DNA of 64,000 bases. Source: Fibrobacter sp. Lineage in GTDB: Bacteria; Fibrobacterota; Fibrobacteria; Fibrobacterales; Fibrobacteraceae. The DNA lies in NCBI GenBank assembly GCA_017642335.1, contig JAGCPF010000035.1, positions 124,001-188,000 on the forward strand, given 5' to 3'. Of the stretch, positions 7,812 through 17,500 are shown piece after piece. Made by a program: the position numbers and the translations under genes. The notes below the pieces were generated by a model, which was given only the letters and a program-made list of their open reading frames with translations, ran no database searches and was not told where the DNA came from. Numbering within the stretch: position 1 is the first letter of the stretch; every line of letters starts with the position of its first letter.

Positions 7812-8275
7812 TGAGAATTGTTGCGTTGCTCCTCCTGGGGGTCAGCCTGTCCTTTGCGGTCCCCCTGAAAAAAGACAAGGAAGTCCACTGGCTTTCGTAT
7901 ACGGAGGGTCTCAAGAAGGCCGCCAAGGAATCGAAGCTCATGTTTGTCTCGGTCTATGCCGACTGGTGCATCCCTTGTCAGGTTATGGAGAAAAATGTTT
8001 ACTCGGACCCCAGCGTGGCGACCCTTTTGAATTCCCGGTTCATCCCCGTGAAGCTGAACGCTGAATCCCAGGACTCGATTGTGTGTGACGGTCAAGCCAA
8101 AACTGCCGAACGATGCTATTTTGACGTATGGGAGTTGTCTGCCGTGCCGTCGTACGTGCTGATCGCTCCGAAGGGCATGAGCATCCTGACCCTCACGCAG
8201 TCGCTGGATGCCGGGGACATGAAATATTTGCTGGACCAATTTTTGACAAAAGAAAAAGAATGGATAGCTCGGTAA
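7811..8275 (+). CDS. Exported thioredoxin-like protein
   Basis: A 154-residue protein with a short signal peptide (ALLLLGVSLSFAVP) and a thioredoxin fold of the DUF255/thioredoxin_7 type. The redox motif is YADWCIPCQVME; a cis-Pro is visible in LSAVPSYVLIAPKG. It is probably a periplasmic thiol-disulfide protein. Two ATGs (7808 and 7811) overlap the preceding stop; spacing from GAAGGGGG favours 7811. The 3' end overlaps the glycosyltransferase start by 16 nt, which indicates an operon. Confidence 0.82.
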   Translation: MRIVALLLLGVSLSFAVPLKKDKEVHWLSYTEGLKKAAKESKLMFVSVYADWCIPCQVMEKNVYSDPSVATLLNSRFIPVKLNAESQDSIVCDGQAKTAERCYFDVWELSAVPSYVLIAPKGMSILTLTQSLDAGDMKYLLDQFLTKEKEWIAR

Positions 8276-9432
8276 TAGAACAGGTATATTTCGTCGCGAA
8301 GATTGGGTTCTGGGTCTCGCTGTCCCTCCTGGCGCTTTGCTATGCGCTCTTCCCGATAACGCTCCCGTTCGTGAGCGAGCTGTTCAAGCGCAAGCACAAG
8401 TCTTTGCCTGCGGGGCAGAACTTCTTGCCGACGGTTACCATTCTGGTGTCGGCCTATAACGAGGAAGCCGTCATCGAACGCAAGATTCTCAACATCCTGA
8501 GTATCGACTATCCCAAGGACAGGCTTCAGGTCCTCATTGGCGACGACGGTTCGGCTGACAGGACGGCAGAAATTGTCGCCAGCTACGCCGACCGCGGGAT
8601 TACCCTCGTGAAGGCTCCGAAGAATGCGGGCAAGGCTGCCATGCTGAATCGGCTGAACGGTTATGCTACTGGCGACATCCTCGTGTTCAGCGATGCGAAT
8701 ACGATGTTTTTCCCTAACGCGGTGCGCAAGCTCGTGGGTCCGTTTGTCGACAAGAAGATGGGCTGCGTTTGTGGACACCTTATCCTTTCGGACCGTAGTG
8801 GCAGCGTGCTGGGCAAGGGCGAAAGTTCTTACTGGGACCTGGAATCCGAGATGAAGAAGTTCGAGGGTGCGCTGGACTTGCTCATCGGCGGTAACGGCGC
8901 TCTCTATGCCATCCGCAGGGAACTATATACGGAACTCCCGGTGAAGAAGAGCGTCATGGACGACTTCTACATCACGACAAAGATTTTGCAGAAGGGCTAC
9001 TACAGCACGTTTGTCGGTAGCGCCATCGGTACGGAACAGACGTCGAAGGAATCTTCCGGTGAATACCGCCGCAAGGTCCGCATCGGCCGTGCCAACTTCA
9101 ACTACCTGATTTCTTATCTCCCGCTGTTGAACCCGCTCCGTCCGCTGCGGGCGTACTTGTTCTTTTGCCACAAGGTCGTGCGCTGGTTTTCTCCCCATAT
9201 TTTCATCTTGCTTGCGCTGTGCAACGCGATCCTGTTGCCGACGGGACTGTTCTACCAGGTGTTCTTTGGCGTGACGGTTCTCTGCGTCATTGTGGCCGTG
9301 TCGCGCATGGTGCCCCATGCGTATTACTTCATGACGATGAACGTGGCGATGTTGAAGGGCTTCTTCCTTTCGTTCAAAAAAGAAAAGAGTGGCGGCTGGG
9401 CCCGTGAAGCCCGCGGTGACGATGACGCATAG
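8260..9432 (+). CDS. Membrane-anchored glycosyltransferase, family 2
   Basis: A 390-residue processive-type GT2. A transmembrane helix near residues 10-35 precedes the GT-A domain: VSAYNEE, DDGSADRT, the DAN motif in FSDANTM, GGNGALYAIRRE, the DDF catalytic-base region, and an RRKVRIGR segment in place of QxxRW. At least two C-terminal membrane helices follow (about 305-365). It probably makes or extends a surface polysaccharide. The ATG at 8260 lies inside the end of the previous gene; the frame is open much further upstream, but that part is only the shadow of the preceding gene. Confidence 0.88.
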   Translation: MDSSVIEQVYFVAKIGFWVSLSLLALCYALFPITLPFVSELFKRKHKSLPAGQNFLPTVTILVSAYNEEAVIERKILNILSIDYPKDRLQVLIGDDGSADRTAEIVASYADRGITLVKAPKNAGKAAMLNRLNGYATGDILVFSDANTMFFPNAVRKLVGPFVDKKMGCVCGHLILSDRSGSVLGKGESSYWDLESEMKKFEGALDLLIGGNGALYAIRRELYTELPVKKSVMDDFYITTKILQKGYYSTFVGSAIGTEQTSKESSGEYRRKVRIGRANFNYLISYLPLLNPLRPLRAYLFFCHKVVRWFSPHIFILLALCNAILLPTGLFYQVFFGVTVLCVIVAVSRMVPHAYYFMTMNVAMLKGFFLSFKKEKSGGWAREARGDDDA

Positions 9433-9440
9433 GAGCTGAT

Positions 9441-9902
9441 ATGAGACGCCTGCTTGCAATCCTGTTTGTCTGTGCCATGTCGTTTTCGGCGACGAAGGCG
9501 GAAGCGTTCACCATGGACGTCCAGGGGGGCGTCGTGAACGCGGTGAGCCATATTACGTCGTTCAACCTGAACGTGATTGCGCATGTATGGTATCCCATCG
9601 ACCAGATGGTGTTCTTTGGCATTGGCAGCGGCTACAACGAACTGAACAACGTCGCCTACATTCCCGTGATGGCGTCGGCCTGGGTTCGCTTGCCCATAGG
9701 TGGACAGGTGCTGCCCGTGGCGACTGGCGATATCGGCTATGCATTCGGTCATGACCACCAGATGATTTGGCGTGCCGGCGGCGGTTTCGACATCAAGAAC
9801 GGGGACTATTCCTCTATTTTGCTGATGGGCGGGTACCAGTTCCTAGAAGATAGCGGCAGGGGATACGTTTATCTGCAAGCCGGAATTTTGGTGGAATTGT
9901 AG
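9441..9902 (+). CDS. Small exported, probably outer-membrane protein
   Basis: A 153-residue protein with a signal peptide ending about TKAEA. The mature part has alternating hydrophobic/polar strands and an aromatic-rich end, consistent with a small eight-strand beta-barrel. A good Shine-Dalgarno (AGGAG) stands 5 nt before the ATG, 8 nt after the glycosyltransferase stop, so it is the last gene of that operon. No named family is recognised. Confidence 0.72.
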   Translation: MRRLLAILFVCAMSFSATKAEAFTMDVQGGVVNAVSHITSFNLNVIAHVWYPIDQMVFFGIGSGYNELNNVAYIPVMASAWVRLPIGGQVLPVATGDIGYAFGHDHQMIWRAGGGFDIKNGDYSSILLMGGYQFLEDSGRGYVYLQAGILVEL

Positions 9903-9954
9903 TTAAGGGCTATGAGGTTAGGGGAGGGAGTTTTTTTGTCTTTTTTTCTGTGCC

Positions 9955-10246
9955 TTACATACTAAACGTCAAAAATTTGCCGAATAATATGTAAAAATGC
10001 TCGTCGACAGAAAGAAACGGGCGCTCTTTTTCATTACCTTACATACTAAAATGAATTTTTAAGTGGTTTAGTATGTAAATTCGCTAGCAAAACAAATTAC
10101 TTTATACAAAAGTTCGTGCATTTTACATACTAAAGGACATTTTTTTTGAGTTTAGTATGTAAACAAGGCTGTTTTTCTTTTTTGCTGGATGCCGACTTAA
10201 GAGAAATTACATACTAATCGTTCAAAAAAAAAGCAATAGTATGTAA
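9955..10246. repeat. Four-unit, 84-bp-periodic array of 12-bp inverted repeats
   Basis: Each unit is TTACATACTAAA, 16 variable bases, then the reverse complement TTTAGTATGTAA. Left arms start at 9955, 10039, 10123 and 10207, exactly 84 bp apart. Right arms start at 9983, 10067, 10151 and 10235. Units 2 and 3 are perfect; the left arm of unit 4 differs at one base and its right arm at two; the right arm of unit 1 is degenerate. The 44-bp intervals have equal length but no shared sequence, except ACAAGGCTG after units 3 and 4. The array fills most of the 452-bp gap between two convergent genes. Confidence 0.9.
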
Positions 10247-10289
10247 ACAAGGCTGCTCATCGCTCATCATTTTCGGCTATCCCTCAAGC

Positions 10290-10346
10290 CCTGCGCCTCA
10301 CGCCTGGAACCTCGCGCTTGGCCCCCTCGCGCTTGGACCCACGCGC
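10290..10346. repeat. GC-rich direct-repeat patch
   Basis: Imperfect copies of CTCGCGCTTGG and related GCGCCTCGCGCC words are packed between the 84-bp array and the end of the GH5 gene. A similar GAGCCTC word repeat is seen at 19239-19256. It may act as a transcript end for one or both convergent genes, but no clear T-tract hairpin is present. Confidence 0.4.
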
Positions 10347-10354
10347 CTCGCGCC

Positions 10355-11428
10355 TTATCCTTTCGCTAGCAGCTCCAGCATTTCCTTGTCGAGCCTTTCC
10401 GGGTTGTCGTATTGCGGAAGGCTGTTGTGCAACGATTCTCCCTTGGAGACGATGCCGAAGTCCAGGTTCTTGTAGTTCCAGTAGCTATAGCCCACGTCGG
10501 CGTCACGGAGAATTTCCATGAAGTCCCGCATCCAGGCCATTTGGTAGATGCGCGGGACCTGAACGTACACGCCGAACTCGTTGCAGGCGACGGGCAGGTC
10601 GTATTTTGCACGGAAGTCTAGCGCGTTCTGAATGCTTGCCTGCAGACGGGCCTTGTCCCACTTGCCGAATTCCACGTCCAGTCGCGTAGTGCCGCCCTGT
10701 TCGGGTGCGGCGTAGTCGCCGGGCCAGGGGCGCTCGATATGGAAGAACGGGTCGTTAATCCAGGCGGCGCCTTGGTGGGTGAACGTTACCGGGGTATAGG
10801 TGTGGAAGCTGTAGATGGCGTTGTCGTCGTCCAGCGGGGTCAGGTACTTGAATTCGCGTGCGCTGTTCCACTTGTTGCTGCCCACCACGATGGTATTCTT
10901 GGGAGCATGTTTGCGGATGGTCCAGAAGATTTCGTCCTTTACCTTGTCCCAAATCAGGGAGTCCGATGCGGCAGGCTCGTTCAGGATTTCCATCATCACG
11001 CGCGGTTCGCTGCTGTAGCGTTCGGCCATGTAGGCCCATACCGTGGCGGTGTCCTTGCGGGCGTCGGCGCTTGCGAAAAACGGCTGTTCGGTGGAACATC
11101 CCAAGTGGAAATCGTGGCCGGGGCACTTGTGCAGGTCGAGGATGACGTCGAGATCTGCTGCCTGGATTTCCTTGAGGGCCTTGTCGAGCAGGGCGAAAAT
11201 CTCGTCTTTGGGTTTGAGAGTGTCCGTTTCGAACAGGTTAAAGTAGTCCACGGGCAGGCGTACGTGGTTGAACCCCGCCTTGCGGATTCTCTTGAAGTCT
11301 TCGGGCGAGAGGAACGTGCGTATGTGCTCGAGAATTCCAGGGAAACCTGCCGGGTCCTTTTCTTCGATACAGTCGACCTGGCTAAACCAGCCGCCCAAAT
11401 TCACTCCGCGCAGTCGCTCTCTTTTCAT
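10355..11428 (-). CDS. Glycoside hydrolase family 5 (endoglucanase-like), apparently not exported
   Basis: A 357-residue GH5 (beta/alpha)8 enzyme that probably cleaves beta-1,4-glucan or cellodextrins. Signatures: GVNLGGWF at the N-terminus, GFNHVRLPVD, the acid/base Glu in MEILNEP, HTYTPVTFTHQG, and the nucleophile Glu in VACNEFGVY. It lacks a signal peptide, which suggests a cytoplasmic cellodextrinase role. The ATG at 11428 follows AAAGGGATGTT. It lies 23 nt after the 96-residue gene upstream and is probably cotranscribed with it. Confidence 0.9.
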   Translation of the reverse strand: MKRERLRGVNLGGWFSQVDCIEEKDPAGFPGILEHIRTFLSPEDFKRIRKAGFNHVRLPVDYFNLFETDTLKPKDEIFALLDKALKEIQAADLDVILDLHKCPGHDFHLGCSTEQPFFASADARKDTATVWAYMAERYSSEPRVMMEILNEPAASDSLIWDKVKDEIFWTIRKHAPKNTIVVGSNKWNSAREFKYLTPLDDDNAIYSFHTYTPVTFTHQGAAWINDPFFHIERPWPGDYAAPEQGGTTRLDVEFGKWDKARLQASIQNALDFRAKYDLPVACNEFGVYVQVPRIYQMAWMRDFMEILRDADVGYSYWNYKNLDFGIVSKGESLHNSLPQYDNPERLDKEMLELLAKG

Positions 11429-11451
11429 AACATCCCTTTCCCGAAAATTTT

Positions 11452-11742
11452 TTATTCGCTGATGACCTTCAGGTCTTCATCGGCGATGTTCAGTCCCATG
11501 ATGACTTCCATGTCATCGGGAAGACTGTAGAAGTCGACAACAAGGCCGATCTTCTTTTCTTCGTCTTTCTGCTTGTCGAACTGGACGACATCAAAAATCT
11601 TCATCTTGATGACGGCCTCTTGGGTGACGGGGATCTCGAGGGTCATGCCTTTGTTGATCGGCCCCTCGACAATTTTTCCCTTGAATACCAAACTGTTCTG
11701 GTCATCCCCGACAGAGGTTTTCTTCACGTGAAATACAGCCAT
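11452..11742 (-). CDS. Conserved-looking small protein, function unknown
   Basis: A 96-residue cytoplasmic protein with no signal peptide or Cys. The sequence alternates strands and charged turns (VFKGKIVEGPINKGMTLEIP), which recalls the beta-barrel of translation-factor domain 2, but this is only a structural impression. It precedes the GH5 gene by 23 nt and is divergent from mqnA. No family is recognised. Confidence 0.65.
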   Translation of the reverse strand: MAVFHVKKTSVGDDQNSLVFKGKIVEGPINKGMTLEIPVTQEAVIKMKIFDVVQFDKQKDEEKKIGLVVDFYSLPDDMEVIMGLNIADEDLKVISE

Positions 11743-11821
11743 TATACCTTAATCACTATCTTTAAACGTTTGTTTAGTGGCTAGCCTCCCATGGCAACCG
11801 AAGAAAAATTAATTTTTTTGC

Positions 11822-12640
11822 ATGAACATTTTTGTGGGTCGTATTCCTTTTTTAGTCTGTGCGCCGTTCTTTCACGAATTTTTGAAGGATGACGCCTGCC
11901 TGTCCGGTGTCGAATTCGTGGACGGACCACCTAGCGCCCACTGTGCGGGGCTCAAGGAAGGGCGAATCCACCTGTCTCCGGCATCTTCCATCACATTTGC
12001 GCAAAAACCGGGGGCGTTCGTCCTTTCGGGCGATCTTTGTACGTCGTGCGGTTTCGAAGTCCGCTCGGTGAAGCTTTTTTCGAGGTTCCCCATCGAAGAT
12101 CTTTCGGGGCGTTCTGTTCGCATGACGGCCCAGAGCGAAACGTCCGTTGCGCTGCTGCGGATACTCCTGGAGGACCGATTCTCCTTGAAGCCGGACTATG
12201 TTGGCGGCGGTCCCGTAAACCCGGATGACGACGCGTGCCTTTTGATTGGCGACCAGGCGCTCGAAGAAAACGAACGTCGCCGCTTTGCTTTCGGCTACGA
12301 CCTCGGTACGCTGTGGCAGGCATGGCAGGGTGTCCCGTTCGTGTTCGGGGCGTGGGTCATTTCCAAGTCGGCGCTTGTCCCGGAAGGGCGACCGACCGTG
12401 GAACGCTACATGGAACTCACCCAGGGGAGCATCGAGAGTTTCCGCAAGGACAAGGCCGCCGCGCTCGACCGCTGGCTGGCCCGGTTCCCGGTGAACCTTC
12501 CGCGGCCCGTGGTGGACGAGTACTACAATGCGCTGGACTACCGCTTCACGGACCAGCGCAAGGAGTCGCTCAAGTTGTTCTTCGAGTATGCCTTCCGCAG
12601 GGGGATGGTCCCCCAGGTTCCCCGGTTAGAATTCCTCTAG
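11822..12640 (+). CDS. mqnA: Chorismate dehydratase of the futalosine menaquinone pathway
   Basis: A 272-residue protein of the periplasmic-binding-protein-like MqnA family, which converts chorismate to 3-enolpyruvylbenzoate. Visible signatures: IHLSPASSITFA, CGFEVRSVKLFSRFP, MTAQSETSVALLRILL, DACLLIGDQAL, and YDLGTLWQAWQGVPFVFGAW. Together with succinate-type fermentation it suggests menaquinone-dependent fumarate reduction. No other mqn gene is nearby. The start at 11822 has no visible Shine-Dalgarno. Confidence 0.85.
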   Translation: MNIFVGRIPFLVCAPFFHEFLKDDACLSGVEFVDGPPSAHCAGLKEGRIHLSPASSITFAQKPGAFVLSGDLCTSCGFEVRSVKLFSRFPIEDLSGRSVRMTAQSETSVALLRILLEDRFSLKPDYVGGGPVNPDDDACLLIGDQALEENERRRFAFGYDLGTLWQAWQGVPFVFGAWVISKSALVPEGRPTVERYMELTQGSIESFRKDKAAALDRWLARFPVNLPRPVVDEYYNALDYRFTDQRKESLKLFFEYAFRRGMVPQVPRLEFL

Positions 12641-12645
12641 GAATG

Positions 12646-12666
12646 GTCAGCATAGCTGACTTTGTT
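12646..12666 (+). terminator. Possible terminator after mqnA
   Basis: A short hairpin GTCAGC-ATA-GCTGAC is followed by TTTGTT, 6 nt after the mqnA stop. The stem is short and the T-run interrupted. The rest of 12667-12820 contains two copies of TTGTATGGGG (near 12678 and 12735) and no gene. Confidence 0.4.
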
Positions 12667-12820
12667 ATAAAGATGTTACATTGTATGGGGAAATTGGCTT
12701 TTTTGTGCGAAAAAAAAGGCTGTCCAGATTTCCTTTTGTATGGGGGTGTCTTTTTTTTCAAAAGAATATTAGATTAGTTGTGCTGCGTGACGATTCGTTA
12801 TGTACTGCAGAGAGGGAAAC

Positions 12821-13690
12821 ATGGTTGAGGAAAGAATTCTAATTGTCGACGACAATGTCGAGATGTTGGATAAGACTAGCGAACTTCTGTCGCATGTCGG
12901 ATACAGTGTCGTGACTTGTACTTCGGGCGAAGAGGCTCTTGAACGACTTGAACATGAACGGGTGGACCTTGTCTTGCTTGACATCAACATGCCGAGCCTG
13001 AACGGTTTCGAGGTGTGTCTGCGTATCCGCCAGATGTATGCGCTGGACGACCTTCCGATTATTTTCCTGACGAGCCGCGAAGATTCCGACAGCGTGACGA
13101 AGGGCTTCCATTCCGGCGCCTCGGATTTTATCAGCAAGTCCGCTATTGCCGACATCCTGCTTGCGCGTGTCAACGTGCATATCCGCCTGTCGAGGACGCT
13201 CAGGTTCCTGCGCGACATCTCGCTGACCGACGACCTGACCAAGTGCTACAACCGCCGCCACGCCATGTACACGCTCCGGGAATGGTTCTCTCGCAGCAAG
13301 CGTTACGGCACGACATTCTCGCTGGTGTACTTCGACCTCAACGGACTCAAGCTGGTCAACGACAAGTACGGTCACCAGGCGGGCGACCTGCTGCTGCGTA
13401 GCGTGGTCGGCGTTGTCAAGAAGCTTTTGCGCGATTCCGACGTGCTGTTCCGCATGGGCGGCGACGAGTTCATGGTGCTTTGCCCCGATACCGACAGGCA
13501 AGGTGCGCTGACCTGCGCGGAACGTATGCAGAAGGCCGTGGCGGGCATTACCATCGTGGACCAGTCCGTGACCTTCGCATATGGCATCGCCCATTCTTCC
13601 GACGACTACAAGGACATGGACGATATGCTGCACAGTGCGGATGCTTCCATGTACGAGTGCAAGAAGCAGATGCACGCCGGGAGAAAGTAA
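12821..13690 (+). CDS. Response regulator with GGDEF domain (diguanylate cyclase)
   Basis: A 289-residue REC-GGDEF protein. Residues 1-120 form a receiver with the acidic pair in LIVDDN, the phospho-Asp in LLDINMP, Thr in FLTSR and Lys in ISKSA. The C-terminal cyclase domain has FDLNGLKLVND, YGHQAGD and an intact MGGDEF. An RxxD inhibitory site (RDSD) lies exactly five residues before GGDEF, so feedback inhibition by cyclic di-GMP is expected. The ATG at 12821 follows AGAGGG. No histidine kinase is adjacent. Confidence 0.92.
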   Translation: MVEERILIVDDNVEMLDKTSELLSHVGYSVVTCTSGEEALERLEHERVDLVLLDINMPSLNGFEVCLRIRQMYALDDLPIIFLTSREDSDSVTKGFHSGASDFISKSAIADILLARVNVHIRLSRTLRFLRDISLTDDLTKCYNRRHAMYTLREWFSRSKRYGTTFSLVYFDLNGLKLVNDKYGHQAGDLLLRSVVGVVKKLLRDSDVLFRMGGDEFMVLCPDTDRQGALTCAERMQKAVAGITIVDQSVTFAYGIAHSSDDYKDMDDMLHSADASMYECKKQMHAGRK

Positions 13691-13713
13691 GGTCCGGCCT
13701 TACAGGAACAATT

Positions 13714-13745
13714 ATGGCGGGTCTCGGCCCGCCATTAGTTTTTAA
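13714..13745 (+). terminator. Terminator between the GGDEF gene and eda (convergent)
   Basis: An 8-bp perfect stem ATGGCGGG/CCCGCCAT (13714-13735) is followed by TAGTTTTTAA. It lies between convergent genes and could serve both. Confidence 0.75.
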
Positions 13746-13761
13746 TCGAGATAGCCTGGAA

Positions 13762-14391
13762 CTACTTTATCGCGTCAAGCAGCTTGTTAAGCTTTTCCGC
13801 AATGGTTTTCCAGTCGCCCGCAGCCATCAGTTTCGGGTCGAAGATGCTTGCCCCGAACGAGACCAGGTTTGCGCCGGCCTTGAAATAGGCTTGGGCGTTT
13901 TCTGGATTTACGCCGCCGCAGGCCATCAGCGGGATGTCGCGGAACGGACCGCGTAGCGCCTTGATGTATTCGGGCCCGCCCACGCAGTTCACCGGGAAAA
14001 TCTTTACGGCCGAGGCTCCGAGGTCAAAGGCCTTTTGCACTTCGGTCGGTGTGAGGGCGCCCGGGATAATGGGGACGCCTGCAGTGCAGGAAAGCCGGAT
14101 GATCTCGTTGCGCGTGTTCGGGGTGACAATGAATTCTGCTCCAGCGGCAAGCGCTTTTTCCAGGTCGTGCCCGTGACGGACGGTGCCTGCACCCACGGCA
14201 ATGTTGAGCGGCTTGGCTGCCGTCTTGAGCGCGGCGATGATTTCAGCGGCATTCGCCGTGTTCATCGTGACTTCGATGGCCTTGAGGCCGCACTGGGCGG
14301 CAGTTTTTACGCAGGCTTCTTCGGCGCCCTGGGGAATGTCGCGGAGAATGCCCACGACCGGCATCGGTTTTAAAAATTCTAGCAAATCCAT
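13762..14391 (-). CDS. eda: KDPG/KHG aldolase
   Basis: A 209-residue class I aldolase that splits 2-keto-3-deoxy-6-phosphogluconate, or 4-hydroxy-2-oxoglutarate, to pyruvate plus an aldehyde. Visible: the general base Glu in AIEVTMN, GAGTV, VTPNT, the Schiff-base Lys in AVKIFPVN, and ACGGVNPEN. No edd gene is adjacent, so its pathway here is uncertain. TATACT lies 6 nt before the ATG and no Shine-Dalgarno is visible, so the mRNA may be leaderless. Confidence 0.9.
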   Translation of the reverse strand: MDLLEFLKPMPVVGILRDIPQGAEEACVKTAAQCGLKAIEVTMNTANAAEIIAALKTAAKPLNIAVGAGTVRHGHDLEKALAAGAEFIVTPNTRNEIIRLSCTAGVPIIPGALTPTEVQKAFDLGASAVKIFPVNCVGGPEYIKALRGPFRDIPLMACGGVNPENAQAYFKAGANLVSFGASIFDPKLMAAGDWKTIAEKLNKLLDAIK

Positions 14392-14454
14392 AGTTATAGT
14401 ATAGAAAATAGATGAAAAGGCGGCATATGGTGCCTACGGAGGGGCGGTAATTGA

Positions 14455-14497
14455 TGGTAAAGAAGAAACCCGCTATACTAGATGTAAATAGCGGGTT
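14455..14497 (-). terminator. Terminator of the GH9 gene
   Basis: A 10-bp perfect stem AACCCGCTAT/ATAGCGGGTT (14467-14476 and 14488-14497) is followed on the minus strand by a pyrimidine-rich TTTCTTCTTT. It lies 28 nt after the stop codon. Confidence 0.7.
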
Positions 14498-14524
14498 AGA
14501 TTATGAGAGAGAATAGATTAAGAC

Positions 14525-17500
14525 TTATTTCACTTTGAACGTCTGGACGGCAAGCGGTTTGCCGTTGGACGTAAGTTTTGCGATAATGGTTCCGCGACGG
14601 GGGAGCCTTTCGAGGGCTATTTCGGCGCGTGTGCCTTCGAATGTCGATTCCATCAGTTGGTTGCCGAGGAGGTCAAAGAGTTTCAGCGTCTTTGTTCCCT
14701 GTGCGGTCGTCATGACAAAGAGCCTCTTGCCGTTTAGCTGCATGCGGGCCTTGTGGCTGACTTCGGCTACCCTGGCAATGTGTGTACGGTCGTCGGTTGT
14801 TTTTCCCGGACCATAGCCCCATAGGAGATCTCCCTCCTTGTTGCGGATAACAACATAAGGGTCTTTGGGGGCGTTCTGGATGTCGCCTTGGTTCTTGTCC
14901 CATATGGGGGCGCCGTCGTAGGCGGGCGCGTCTTTAGTTTCGTCGTGGGGGGCAAAGCTCCAACCGTAGATTTGGGCCTTGGGAGGATTGCGGAGCGTTT
15001 CGCATTTCCCGTCAATGCGCGTGCCTGAGGTGGCCGCTATATCTAGTCGGATCTGGGTCCCGTAATCAAGGGATTCTATAGGAATTTCCTGTGCCCAGGT
15101 GTATGTTTTTTTGTCTTTGTCGAATGTGTCTTCGATTATATAGGGAGGATTGTTTTTAATGAAGTTTCTAAGTTCGTCTCTTGCATCGCACAATTCGTGG
15201 AATCCGGCGATGTTGAGTTTTTCGCATATATCCAAATCGAAGATGATGTTGCAGGAATCAAAGTCTTCTTTGGTGGCTTCAAAATATACGTAGACTTTAA
15301 CGCTGTCCAGGTCTTCTAAGGTAGCGTTAGCGATGCGGATGTTGTATGCGTCTACATCGTACCAATGGTAAAGGTAGACCAATGGGTAGACGCTTCCGGT
15401 AATCGGGGCCTTGCCGTCATTACAATTGTCGCACTTCTTTTCGTAGTAGTCGCTTCCGCCGTTACTTGCGATGGTGAGGGCGGACATGAGAAGTGCAGAA
15501 CCAAAGAGGCAGGTTTCTGAGATACTGTAATCTTCCCAGCTCATGATTGTCGGGGCCCATTTGTTTTCCTCGCCTTGCCTCACGCCTCCCAAAATTGCGC
15601 CGGTGGGACACCTGTACTTGTATTCAAGGCCGGGAGAGGGACTCCCTTCGGGGTTTGCTGCTCTGTGGTGCGGATGGGCGTCGTTCTTGTCGCCGACTCC
15701 GTAAACGAAGGATACATCCCAGGGGTTCATTCCGAAAAGGTAGTTCAGCTTGTTGATGCCGATTTGGAATATTTCTTCGGACAATAGGCTGGCTGTCGTG
15801 ATGTTGGGGAGCGTTTCTCCTTGTTTCACAATATCTTTTGCGACGTCTGCATAGGCAAGGACGTCAAATGTGTTGCCTGTCTGGGCGTAATTGAAATACC
15901 CTTGTGTCAAGCTGAGCATGGTAAACCATGTTGGTTCGGTCGTAAATATTCGATTGTCGGGGGGCAATCTGAAGTCTATGTTTCCTATTGGATACGACAA
16001 TTCGGAGATGTTGAACGCTAGGAAATCTATGACTTTTTCAATATGCTCGAGGCGCTCGCTGGCGCTGATGCCGTATTTGCTGCTTGTTGTTGAATCCTTC
16101 AGGAGTAATTTATAAAAGGCATATAGGGCATAGGTGTGTGTGCTGCCCCAATCTGTATTCAAGGTAATCTTGCGCATGCCGTCTTTTTCCCACGACATCC
16201 AGCCGCTAGTGTAGTTCATGGCAACGGCGGTCGTGTAGATTGAAGTGTCGTTTACGGCATCGTTCAGGTAGTCCATTTTCTTCGTTTTCTCGTAAGTGGC
16301 GTAATGGAGCGCTATAGCTGCAACGGACAAATCGTCATGGGAGTAATTGTTGCCGTTATAGGTCGGAGTCGACCACCCATCTGCTTTTATGTTATGAACA
16401 TAGGGCTTGCCGCCGTCGTATGTTCCAGGACCACGGTCCCGAGACTTAAGTTTAAGGTTCTTGGCGAATTCGTACATTTTTTTTGCCACCATAAGGCAGC
16501 TGTCGGCAAAGGTCGAATCGTATTTGGCGTAGTTCTTGCCCAAGATGGCGAGCCCCGCGGCGATTTCGGCCGAAACGTTGGATCCAAGTTCGCCCAGGCG
16601 GACATCGCGTTCGGCGGCTCCTCCGCGACGAGGTACCACGACGTTGTCCTGTGCTTCGGGACGGCCCCAGTATCCGTGGTCGTAGTTCGTATTTCCGACA
16701 GAAACGGGCATGTTGTCTATAACGCCGTTGGCTACGCGGTAAGCCCTTAAGAAGAAGTCGGCTCCGTGCTTGGCTTCGCGTAGGACATCCGGGATGCCGT
16801 CGGTCTTTACAAATTCACCCTGATTGTAGGCGTAGTGGTCTACATCCTTGGAGGGGTTGGTGGCCGACATCACGGCAAGTGCCATGAAGGAGAAGGCTTG
16901 CGTCTGCGATTCCTTCAGGTGGTCTCCGCAATCATACCAGCCGCCCTGCAGGTCTCCCGCCTTCGGAGAGATCGTGTCGGTTACGGGATTGCCTGTTACA
17001 AGGTTGACTAATGTGCCGCTGCCGTCTTTCAGGTGGCTTGGCCCGTGGAACCAGGACTCGGAGTTTCCGCTGCGCTGGATGCCGAAGAACTTGAGCGATG
17101 CGTCCTTTGCCATTGTGTAGACGTCGTCGCTGACGATAAAGGTGCTGGAAATCTCGTCGCCGACCTTGATGCGCAGGCGTGTTTCGGTGGGTACGGATTG
17201 GGGGATGTTGCCGATGAAAACTTTTCCAGAGGGACCCGTGAAATCAATTTTGTAGCGCAAGGAGGCCCCTGTTCTGAAGTCTGAACTGGCAATGATGGTC
17301 CAGCTACTTTGGGTTTCATCTTCGCTTGCGGTAAAGGTGCCGGTCGTTTTTTTGCTGAGGGATTTGCCGTAAGCGTCAACAACCTCGAATTCTTCCGCCT
17401 TGTTGCCGATGAAGTAGAACAGGCGTTCCTTGTCGCTCTTGAGATAGCCAACCTGGTTCACGCGGATGGGGGAAATCTTGGAGTTGATGGCGTCATAGTA

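Noticed and set aside
9955..10246. CRISPR array
   Set aside because: The repeated parts are two 12-bp arms with variable bases between them, only four units are present, and no cas gene is in the window.
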